Origin: Oscillospiraceae bacterium
GTDB lineage: Bacteria > Bacillota_A > Clostridia > Oscillospirales > Oscillospiraceae
Assembly (NCBI GenBank): GCA_017545325.1
Contig: JAFWOX010000109.1
Location: 1-58,831 of the forward strand
Length of the DNA: 58,831 nt
Direction of reading: 5' to 3'
Under the pieces are notes generated by a model that worked only from the letters and a program-made list of their open reading frames with translations, was not told the origin of the DNA and did no database searches. Shown piece by piece: positions 42,680 to 50,527 of the stretch (its first letter is position 1; every line of letters begins with the position of its first letter). Position numbers and translations under genes: made by a program.

Positions 42680-45130
42680 ATGTATACGTTCAGACCCTAT
42701 ACCGAGCGCGTGGCGAGGCTGCGGGACGCGGTCCGGGACCGGCTCATCGTATCGGATGCGGAGAAGGCGCGGATCCAGCTGGATGCGAAGAAAAAGTACA
42801 TCAAGTACCCGCCCATGCTGCAGAAGCCCTATATCTCCCTATACGTTCTGGAACGGATGCCCCTGAACCTCCATGAGGACGAGTATTTCTTCGGCGGCCT
42901 GGGGAACAAGGGCTGGGGCGGCGCCGGCGGCTCCGGCTGGCTGATGGTGGATATTGAGAACACCTGGCCCATCGGACCGGACGGACTGCACCACTGCCCG
43001 GATGAGGATCCCCTCTATTCCCATCAGAGGCTGGCCATCGCCCCGGAGGACGTGAAGAAGCTGCGGGAGATCTCCAAGGAGCGGATGCAGCTGGAGGGCG
43101 GCTTCGGCGCCCAGGACTGGCTGCCCGACGGGGTGCAGGACCTCTTCGTCCTGCAGGCGAACCCCTCCGGGAAGATCGGCGGCTGGCCCATCTATCTCCC
43201 CCCAGGACACCTGACCCCCGGCTACCAGAACATCCTGCGCCAGGGCTACGGCGCCATCCGCAAGAAGGCCCAGGACTGGCTGGATGACCACGAAGGCAAC
43301 ATCATGGGCAACGACATCGGCAAGTATATGTTCTACAAGGCCGCCACCGTTGCCTGCGACGGCGCCATCACCCTCACCCGACGGTATGCCGACCTCTCCC
43401 GTCAGCTGGCCGCGGAGGCGACGGATCCCGCCAAGAAGGCGGAGTTCGAGAGCCGGGCCCAGAGCCTGGACCACATCGCCACCGAGACCCCCAGGACCTT
43501 CTGGGAGGCCTGCCAGATGGCCCTGCTGTACGACGTGTTCCTGAAGTCGGACAACGACCCCGGCGTCATCAGCCTGGGCCGCTTCGACCAGTACACCTGG
43601 CCCTACCTGAAAAAGGAGCTGGAGGAGGGCACCATCACCCTGGACGAGGCCCAGGAGCTGGTGGACGGCTTCTTCCTGAAGATCAACACCTTCTACGGCG
43701 GCAGCTTCGGCAAGACCGCCCAGACCGCCGGCATCGGCGTTTCCTTCCAGCATACCACCATCGGCGGCACCGACCCCAAGACAGGGGAGGACGCGGTGAA
43801 CCCGGTATCCTACATGGTGCTGGAGACCCTGGCCCGGCTGGACCTGCATGACCCCACCATCTCTCTCCGGGTCACCAAGAACACCCCCAAGGAGATGTGG
43901 GACTGCGCCATGGCGGCCTCCTGCCGCGTGGGCGGACTGCCTCTGCTGCAGAACGACGATGTGATCATCCCCGCCCTCATGAAGGAGGTGGGCTTCTCCC
44001 TGGAGGACGCCCGGAACTTCGCCTTCATCGGCTGCCAGGAGATCACCGGCTTCGGCAACGACTATCCCGCCCCCAACGGCTCCGCCATGGGCCATAACGG
44101 CATCTTCTGGGCCATCGCCCTGGTGATGGCCATCAACAACGGCATCAACCCCATCAACGGCGCCCAGTGCCCCGAGAAGGTCCGCTCCGGCTACCTGTAC
44201 GACATGGAGACCATGGACGACGTGAAGGCCGCCTTCGAGAAGATCTGCAGATGGATGCTCACCTGGTCCGCCACCCTGAACAACCTGACGGAGCACGAGT
44301 ATCCCCGGCTCTTCCCCTTCCCGAACCTCTCCATCTCCACGGAAGGCTGCATGGAGTCCGGCAAGGACGTATCCGAGGGCGGCGCGAAGTACAACAGCTA
44401 CGGCGGCACCGCCACCGGCCTCGCCACCACGGCGGACAGCCTCACCGCCCTGAAGTACATCGTCTACGATAAGAAGATCGCCACCCGGGAGGAATTCCTC
44501 CAGGCGATCCTGGATAACTGGGAGGGCCACGAGGAGCTCCGCCAGCGGGTCCTGCACCAGGTCCCCCACTACGGCAACAACGACCCCTACGCGGATATGG
44601 AAATGAAGTACGTCATGGACCTGTACTACAACATCACCCGCGCCTTCTCCACCTGCCGCTGCACCACCTACAAATGCGGCACCTTCGGCGCCTCCGACCA
44701 CGTGGTGCAGGGGGAGATCACCTGGGCCACGCCGGACGGACGGAAGACCGGCGAGCCCATTGCGGACGCCTGCAGCCCCGGCCAGGGCAGAGACGTATGC
44801 GGGCCTACCGGCGTGTTCAACTCCGCCGTGAACTTTGAGCACGGCCACTACCTGGACGGCATGGCCCTGAACCTGAAGATCCATCCCACCTCCCTGCGGG
44901 CGGACGACGGCATCACCAAGCTGGAGGACATGACCCGGACCTACTTCAATAACGGCGGCATGGAGATCCAGTACAACGTGGTGGACGCGGAGACCCTGCG
45001 GAAGGCCCAGGCGCACCCGGAGGATTACCATAACCTGGTGGTCCGCATCGCCGGCTTCTCCGCCTACTTCGTGGACATGACCGAGGCCATGCAGAACGAC
45101 ATTATCTCCCGGGCGGAGCACAAGGTCTGA
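42680..45130 (+). CDS. Glycyl radical enzyme without adjacent activase, unassigned subgroup
   Basis: An 816-residue PFL/dehydratase superfamily enzyme. Thiyl C452 with E454 in FIGCQEITGFG; radical glycine G792 in VRIAGFSAYF. The C-x-E pattern again excludes true PFL, and the Gln between them differs from the GCVEP of the first enzyme. Only modestly similar to it overall, so this is a different subgroup. Start at 42680 with AAAGGAG 10 bp upstream; the frame also has an upstream ATG at 42658. No activase is adjacent, so it would have to use the one at 25109-26068 or one outside the window. Substrate unknown. Confidence 0.9.
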   Translation: MYTFRPYTERVARLRDAVRDRLIVSDAEKARIQLDAKKKYIKYPPMLQKPYISLYVLERMPLNLHEDEYFFGGLGNKGWGGAGGSGWLMVDIENTWPIGPDGLHHCPDEDPLYSHQRLAIAPEDVKKLREISKERMQLEGGFGAQDWLPDGVQDLFVLQANPSGKIGGWPIYLPPGHLTPGYQNILRQGYGAIRKKAQDWLDDHEGNIMGNDIGKYMFYKAATVACDGAITLTRRYADLSRQLAAEATDPAKKAEFESRAQSLDHIATETPRTFWEACQMALLYDVFLKSDNDPGVISLGRFDQYTWPYLKKELEEGTITLDEAQELVDGFFLKINTFYGGSFGKTAQTAGIGVSFQHTTIGGTDPKTGEDAVNPVSYMVLETLARLDLHDPTISLRVTKNTPKEMWDCAMAASCRVGGLPLLQNDDVIIPALMKEVGFSLEDARNFAFIGCQEITGFGNDYPAPNGSAMGHNGIFWAIALVMAINNGINPINGAQCPEKVRSGYLYDMETMDDVKAAFEKICRWMLTWSATLNNLTEHEYPRLFPFPNLSISTEGCMESGKDVSEGGAKYNSYGGTATGLATTADSLTALKYIVYDKKIATREEFLQAILDNWEGHEELRQRVLHQVPHYGNNDPYADMEMKYVMDLYYNITRAFSTCRCTTYKCGTFGASDHVVQGEITWATPDGRKTGEPIADACSPGQGRDVCGPTGVFNSAVNFEHGHYLDGMALNLKIHPTSLRADDGITKLEDMTRTYFNNGGMEIQYNVVDAETLRKAQAHPEDYHNLVVRIAGFSAYFVDMTEAMQNDIISRAEHKV

Positions 45131-45156
45131 TATCCTGCGAAGCAAACAAATAACGA

Positions 45157-45186
45157 GATCCCGCGGACCATCCGGTCCGCGGGATC
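45157..45186. terminator. Bidirectional hairpin between convergent genes
   Basis: Perfect 13-bp arms GATCCCGCGGACC / GGTCCGCGGGATC with an ATCC loop; minus-strand tail TCGTTATTTGTTT, plus-strand tail CTTGTGTC. Confidence 0.75.
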
Positions 45187-45233
45187 CTTGTGTCAAAACC
45201 TGCTTTCCGAAAGCGCTGCGCCGCTTCGGCGGC

Positions 45234-47207
45234 TCAGCCCTCTCCGGCGGCCGGGAGAGCCGCTGCCCGCTGGAGGATCACCGCCAGTGTGCCCCGGGTC
45301 ACGGGGCCCTGGGGACTCAGTCTGCCTTCCCCGGTCCCGTTCACCAGACCGCTGCGCACGGCCCAGCCCATGGCGGAGTAGGCCCAGTCGGAGACTTCCG
45401 CGCTGTCCTCATACCCGGCAAGGCCCATGGCGCCGCCCTGGTCCTCCTTGACCATGGCGCGAAAGAACATGACCGCCAGCTGCTCCCGGGTCAGGGTCCC
45501 CTCCGGCATGAAGGCGCTGCGGTCATCGCCCAGGATAATGCCCTGCTCCCTGGCCCAGCAGACCGCCTTTTCATAGGAGGCTCCGCTCTCCACATCGATG
45601 AAGCCCGAGGAAGCCGCCTCCGGCTCCGGCCTTCCGGCGGCGCGCCAGAGGGCTTCCACCGTCTGGGCCCGGGTGGCCATTTCCTCCGGGCGGAAATCCC
45701 CGTTCTCCGAGGGGTCCATCAGGCCCTTTTCCAGGCACCAGTTCACCCCATCCTGATACCAGGCGCGGGCAGGAGCGGGGAAGAAGGGGCTTTCCTCTCC
45801 CTCCGGGAGATAGGTCCAGGGGATGTGGATATGGTTGATCGCCTCCAGCCAGGTCTTGCCGCTGCCCCGTTTGATATTCAGATCGTTGATCTGCACCGTG
45901 CGGGACCGCTGGCGGCCGCCGCTGTAGGGGCTCATCATGCTGCTGACGGTGCTCATGCAGAAATAATCTCCGTCCACCTTGCCCAGGTACATCATCTGGT
46001 GGCCGGGGAAATCCAGGAGGGTGCCGAAGGGCAGCCCATCCAGCAGCGCTCCCTTTTCCTCCGCAGACATGTCCTCCACATCCATCTTGGGCATGGAAAG
46101 GGGCCACTGCCAGTTGCCGTTCCGGGGCAGATCCAGGCCGAAGCAGGAGAAGATGTTCCGGTTCAGGCTGGTGCAGTCCTCATTATTGAGGGTGGCGCCC
46201 CAGCCGTAGGCGTCTCCCAGGGAGGCCAGGGCGACCCGGGTCAGATTCCTGCCGGTGAGGGGGAGAAAGTCTTCGCTGAGCTTTTCCCGGGCATTCAGAA
46301 GGGCGGGGGTCTTGCCGTAGCTGCCGTCCTCATTCCGCACCGGGAGATACACGGCGTAGTTATGTACGGGGAGGCGGTTGATGACCAGGGCGTCCGGATC
46401 GTTCACCGGGATGCGCTCCAGCACTGTGCCCATGGTGAGCAGGCGTCCGGCGGTCTCCGGGGCGCTTCGGGAGTAGTCCGTATAGAGCTTGTCCCCCCAG
46501 AACACCAGCCGCTTTTCCGCCGGGAGGTCCCAGGCGGAGAGCCATTCCTCCCGGCTGGAACAGAAGGCGATATCCTCCGCCCGCACCCAGCCGGAGCAGC
46601 AGGAGGTGAATACCTGATAGTACCTGCCGTCCGCGGATTTGGTAAAGGCGGCGACGGGCTCGTTCACCCGGATGCCCACCAGGCCCTGATAGTCGAAATC
46701 CGGGTCCGTGGGATCATCCAGGATCTGCCCGTCATAGGGGAAGACCATGAGCAGGGTGCGGTTCACCGCAACACCGAAACGGACCGGCATGCGCTCCGAG
46801 GCGTTGGGGTCGGCGCAGTTGGCGATGATCTCCTCAAAGTCCTCCCATTCAAGCGCCTTGCCGGTCTCGTCGTAGGTCCAGCCAAGATAATATTCCGCGT
46901 CCGCCTTCGCCCCCTCTGCCAGGGACTCGCACCGGGCGACGCCGTCAAAGAAATCGGGCAGGCTCCGGAGATCGTGCATGTTGGTCCCCTCGGTGGTCAG
47001 AGCCGTGGCGTTGATCCGGGCGATCTCCTCCGGGGTGCTGAGGAGCGCCTCCGGGTCCGCCATGCGTTCCGCCCAGAAGGCGGGGTCCGTCATCTCCTCC
47101 GTCACACCGGGGAGATAGGTTACGGCGGCGGCGACGGGCAGGGCGGCGGAAAGGAGGCCGCCGGCGATGCACAGGGTCAGGAAAAGCGCAAATACTCTTC
47201 GTTTCAT
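45234..47207 (-). CDS. Secreted SH3-NlpC/P60 endopeptidase with SLH domains
   Basis: A 657-residue exported protein. Signal peptide ends near residue 28 (LPVAAA-VTY). An SH3-like region (about 195-310) precedes an NlpC/P60 C40 domain with GDAYGWGATLNNEDCTSLNRN (Cys nucleophile) and LLDFPGHQMMYLGKVDG (His). The last 170 residues hold three S-layer homology repeats (WYQDGVNWCLEKGLM...DFRPEEMATRAQTVEALWRAAG; ...SFMPEGTLTREQLAVMFFR; ...LSPQGPVTRGTLAVILQRAAA). It should sit in the cell wall and cut peptidoglycan stem peptides. GAGGA precedes the start. Confidence 0.88.
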   Translation of the reverse strand: MKRRVFALFLTLCIAGGLLSAALPVAAAVTYLPGVTEEMTDPAFWAERMADPEALLSTPEEIARINATALTTEGTNMHDLRSLPDFFDGVARCESLAEGAKADAEYYLGWTYDETGKALEWEDFEEIIANCADPNASERMPVRFGVAVNRTLLMVFPYDGQILDDPTDPDFDYQGLVGIRVNEPVAAFTKSADGRYYQVFTSCCSGWVRAEDIAFCSSREEWLSAWDLPAEKRLVFWGDKLYTDYSRSAPETAGRLLTMGTVLERIPVNDPDALVINRLPVHNYAVYLPVRNEDGSYGKTPALLNAREKLSEDFLPLTGRNLTRVALASLGDAYGWGATLNNEDCTSLNRNIFSCFGLDLPRNGNWQWPLSMPKMDVEDMSAEEKGALLDGLPFGTLLDFPGHQMMYLGKVDGDYFCMSTVSSMMSPYSGGRQRSRTVQINDLNIKRGSGKTWLEAINHIHIPWTYLPEGEESPFFPAPARAWYQDGVNWCLEKGLMDPSENGDFRPEEMATRAQTVEALWRAAGRPEPEAASSGFIDVESGASYEKAVCWAREQGIILGDDRSAFMPEGTLTREQLAVMFFRAMVKEDQGGAMGLAGYEDSAEVSDWAYSAMGWAVRSGLVNGTGEGRLSPQGPVTRGTLAVILQRAAALPAAGEG

Positions 47208-47272
47208 CAGGATTCCTCATTTCTGATTCGGATTGCTGTATTCGGAATGTGATAAGCGGGAACGGGGCGGGT

Positions 47273-48910
47273 CTATCCCAGGTATACCCGAGGGACCCGG
47301 GGGGATACGGCGCAGCAGAGCTCATAGGTGATGGTCCCGGCCAGGGCGGCGGTCTCGTCGATGGGCCTGCCGTCCCCAAAGACCGTGACCTCATCCCCCA
47401 CCCGGACCTCCGGCAGATCCGTGATATCCGCCATGCACAGGTCCATGCAGATGCGTCCCAGCTGGGGGGCCAGGCCGCCCCGGATCAGGACCCGGAGCTT
47501 GTTGGAAAGGGACCGGTGGAGACCGTCGGCATAGCCGATGGGGAGCACCGCCAGACGGGTGGGACGGGTGAGGGTGAAGGTGCGGCCGTAGCCCACCGTA
47601 TCCCCGGCGGCATGCTCCGTAACGGCCGCCACCCGGGTCTTGAGGTTCATGGCGGGGAGGAGGGGAAGGCCCCCCGTATCCTCGCCGGGATACATGCCGT
47701 ACAGGGCGAGGCCGGGCCGGGTCAGCTCATGGGCCAGGTCCCGCCGGGTGAGCACCGCCCCGGAGTTTGCGCAGTGATGCAGGAGGAAGGGCTTCCCCGC
47801 CTCCGCCTCCGCCGCGGCATAGCAGGCGGTGAAGCGGTCGTGCTGCTCCTGGGTAAACGCCTCCCCGCCCCGCTCGTCGGATACGGCGAAATGGGTGAAG
47901 GTCCCCTCGCATACCAGGTTGGGCAGGACCATGGCCGCCGCCAGGTCCCCGGGCCGGTACCAGGGAAAGCCGGTGCGGCTCATCCCCGTATCGATCTTCA
48001 GATGCACCTTCAGGGGCCGGGTCAGGGCCGCAGAATAGGCCTTCGCCTCCTCCAGGCTCCCCAGCGCCTGGGTCAGGTCAAGGGAAGCCAGGGTATCCCC
48101 CCAGCGCGCCGGGGTGGGGCCCAGCAGCAGAATGGGGGCTTTGATTCCCGCCCCCCGGAGCTTGGCCCCCTCATCCAGGCAGGCCACCGCCAGATAGGCG
48201 CAGCCCAGCTCCTCCAGCCGCCGGGCCACCTCCACGTCCCCATGGCCGTAGGCGTCCGCCTTCACCACCCCCAGGCACCGGGACCCCGCCGGAAGGGCGG
48301 CCTCCAGGGTCCGGAAGTTGTGCTCGATCCGGTCCAGGCGGATCTCCGCCCAGGTGCGGCGGGTGGGATCGGCCAGGATCAGGGCCTCCGGCTCCTGCCC
48401 GGGGAGGCGCTCCAGGGGGACCTCCTCCGCCAGGGCGCGATTGGTGTACCGGGGATCGTCCGTTACCTCCCGAAGGACCTGCACCCAGTCCGGCAGGTCG
48501 GGAACGGGCTCCGGGCCGGTGAACTCGATCTCCAGAAAGGCCCGGTCCCTCCAGAAGGGGAAGCAGTCCACCTCCAGGGTGAAGCCCGCCCAGGGGATGC
48601 ACCACCGGGTCTTTTCGATCACCCGGAGGGCGGGATCCGCCCGGTCCAGGAGGGTCCGGTAGGTCCGGGGAGAGACGGTCTCCTCCCGCTCCTCCCGGGT
48701 CAGGGCCGTGAGGCGGCGCTTCACCGTATGGGTGTACTCCGCCTTCTCCCCGCAGCCCCGGAGCCGGACCCGCTCCGTCGTCCCCGCCTCCCGGGGGAGG
48801 AGATAGGTCTGGCGGATATAGTCCCGGCGGTCGGCCAGCCGGTCCAGCAGGAGCCTGTCCGGCATGCGGATCAGGTATTTCCGTTCGATCTCCAGCGGTA
48901 TATCGTTCAT
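47273..48910 (-). CDS. CYTH-domain / alanine racemase fusion
   Basis: A 545-residue two-domain protein. Residues 1-160 are a CYTH triphosphate-tunnel domain: E7-I-E9-R-K11 (the ExExK motif), ERVRLR, EYTHTVK, VIEKTRW, TLEVD and FLEIEF supply the usual alternating charges. Residues about 185-545 are alanine racemase: VVKADAYGHG with PLP lysine K217, HLKIDTGMSRTGF, HHCANSG, ELTRPGLALYGMYP, the catalytic-tyrosine region AAGDTVGYGRTF, and GRICMDLCMADITDLP. The racemase makes D-Ala for peptidoglycan; CYTH members hydrolyse triphosphates or make cAMP. The frame is continuous with no stop or shift between domains. Start chosen at 48910 after GAAAGGA. Confidence 0.92.
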   Translation of the reverse strand: MNDIPLEIERKYLIRMPDRLLLDRLADRRDYIRQTYLLPREAGTTERVRLRGCGEKAEYTHTVKRRLTALTREEREETVSPRTYRTLLDRADPALRVIEKTRWCIPWAGFTLEVDCFPFWRDRAFLEIEFTGPEPVPDLPDWVQVLREVTDDPRYTNRALAEEVPLERLPGQEPEALILADPTRRTWAEIRLDRIEHNFRTLEAALPAGSRCLGVVKADAYGHGDVEVARRLEELGCAYLAVACLDEGAKLRGAGIKAPILLLGPTPARWGDTLASLDLTQALGSLEEAKAYSAALTRPLKVHLKIDTGMSRTGFPWYRPGDLAAAMVLPNLVCEGTFTHFAVSDERGGEAFTQEQHDRFTACYAAAEAEAGKPFLLHHCANSGAVLTRRDLAHELTRPGLALYGMYPGEDTGGLPLLPAMNLKTRVAAVTEHAAGDTVGYGRTFTLTRPTRLAVLPIGYADGLHRSLSNKLRVLIRGGLAPQLGRICMDLCMADITDLPEVRVGDEVTVFGDGRPIDETAALAGTITYELCCAVSPRVPRVYLG

Positions 48911-48947
48911 GGGTATCCGTCCTTTCGGGGATTTCCCGCCGCCGCCC

Positions 48948-48976
48948 TTGCGCGGAACGGCGGGGCGTAGTATAAT
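48948..48976 (+). promoter_or_regulatory. Promoter of the MATE gene (divergent with alr)
   Basis: TTGCGC (48948-48953), 17 bp, TATAAT (48971-48976). On the opposite strand TATACT (48974-48969) with TTTTGC 17 bp upstream could drive the CYTH-Alr gene, so divergent promoters would share their -10 bases. Confidence 0.6.
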
Positions 48977-49028
48977 GAACAAATCTATGCGGCAAAACCA
49001 GAATAAGAATCCGGAGTCAAAAGGCATT

Positions 49029-50393
49029 ATGGCAAAATCGATCATTCAGGATCTCACCGTGGGCAGCGTGCCGAAAAAGCTCGTCCGCTTCGCCCTGCCC
49101 TTCATGTTCTCCACCCTGCTCCAGACGGCCTACAGCATGGTGGATATGATGGTCGTGGGGCAGTTCGTGGGGAGCAAGGGGCTCAGCGCCGTGAGCATCG
49201 CCTCCCAGCTCATGTGGCTCACCACCGCCCTGTGCATGGGCTTCACCAATGCGGGGCAGATCATCATCTCCCAGATCATCGGCGCGGGACGGCGGCAGGA
49301 CCTGAAAAAGACCATCGGCACCGTCACCACCACCATCATCATCGCGGCGGTCTTCATCATGACCCTGGGCCTGTGTCTCACGGTGCCCATCCTCCGGGCC
49401 CTGAGCACGCCGGAGGAATCCTTCGGGGAGGCGGTCCGGTATCTCCGCATCGCCTTCCTGGGCACGATCTTCACCTTTGGCTATAACCTGGTGTCCGCCG
49501 TGCTCCGGGGCATGGGGGATTCCCGGCATCCCCTGATCTTCGTAGCCATCTCCGCCGGGGCCAACCTGATCCTGGACCTCATCGCCGTGGCCTTGCTCCA
49601 CTGGGGCGCAGCCGGAGCGGCGCTGGCCACCGTCCTGGGCCAGGGCATCAGCCTGGTGATCTCCCTGCGCTATCTCTACGGCCGCCGGGAGGAGATCGGC
49701 TTCGACTTCAAGCTGGCCAGCCTGAAGCCGGACGGAGCTACCCTGCGGAAGCTGATCCGGCTGGGGATCCCCTTCGCCCTCCAGCACGCGGCCATCTCCA
49801 TCTCCATGCTCTTCGTCACCCGCTTCATCAACACCTACGGCCTCACCGCCTCCTCCACCTTCGGCACCGGCACGAAGATCGAGCAGATCCCCTGGATCGT
49901 GGTGAACGGGGTGATGGTGGCCTGCGCCACCATGGTGGGCCAGAACATGGGCGCGGGGAAGCAGGACCGGATGAAGCAGACGGTGCGGATCTCCGCCTTC
50001 ATCTGCGCGGGTACGGCGGTGGTGTTCGTCGCCCTCTTCCTCCTGATCCCCAGGGAGCTGTACTCCCTCTTCACCTCGGATCCGGATGTGCTGGATATGG
50101 CCCCCATGTTCATGCTGGCTCTGGCCATTTCCACCCCGGCCACCACCATGATGTGTCCCTATCAGGCCTTTATCGAGGGCATCGGCAACGCCGCCCTCAC
50201 CATGGTCATCGCCCTGCTGGACGGCTTCGTGAGCCGCATCGCCATCAGCCTCTTCCTGGCCTACGTCTGCCGGCTGGGCCTCATGGGCTGGTTCCTGGGC
50301 TACGGGCTGGCGGCCTATGTGAACACCATCCTGTCCGTGATCTACTATTACGGCGGCTTCTGGAAGAAGCGGGTGAGCCTGGCCTCAGTATAA
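49029..50393 (+). CDS. MATE-family efflux transporter
   Basis: A 454-residue protein with about twelve membrane segments in two MATE halves: LVRFALPFMFSTLLQTAYSMVDMMVVGQFVG and LIRLGIPFALQHAAISISMLFVTRFINTYG. It exports drugs or metabolites using sodium or protons. Start set to 49029 because the ATG at 48975 overlaps the -10 and the next lacks a ribosome site; AAAAGG lies before 49029, and length fits the family. Confidence 0.93.
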   Translation: MAKSIIQDLTVGSVPKKLVRFALPFMFSTLLQTAYSMVDMMVVGQFVGSKGLSAVSIASQLMWLTTALCMGFTNAGQIIISQIIGAGRRQDLKKTIGTVTTTIIIAAVFIMTLGLCLTVPILRALSTPEESFGEAVRYLRIAFLGTIFTFGYNLVSAVLRGMGDSRHPLIFVAISAGANLILDLIAVALLHWGAAGAALATVLGQGISLVISLRYLYGRREEIGFDFKLASLKPDGATLRKLIRLGIPFALQHAAISISMLFVTRFINTYGLTASSTFGTGTKIEQIPWIVVNGVMVACATMVGQNMGAGKQDRMKQTVRISAFICAGTAVVFVALFLLIPRELYSLFTSDPDVLDMAPMFMLALAISTPATTMMCPYQAFIEGIGNAALTMVIALLDGFVSRIAISLFLAYVCRLGLMGWFLGYGLAAYVNTILSVIYYYGGFWKKRVSLASV

Positions 50394-50527
50394 ACCTCTG
50401 AAGGTCGGGGCACAAGAGAGGGCAACCCCCAGGGAAGGATTTCCCTCAGGAAAGGGAACCTTTTCCCCCATCCATCGTCAGAATATAGTACCGAATACCC
50501 GCGACAGGCGGCAAAAGGAGGATAAAC

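Noticed and set aside
42839..45196. 785-codon minus-strand open frame opposite the second glycyl radical enzyme
   Set aside because: Shadow of a real gene; composition is repetitive and no motif is seen.
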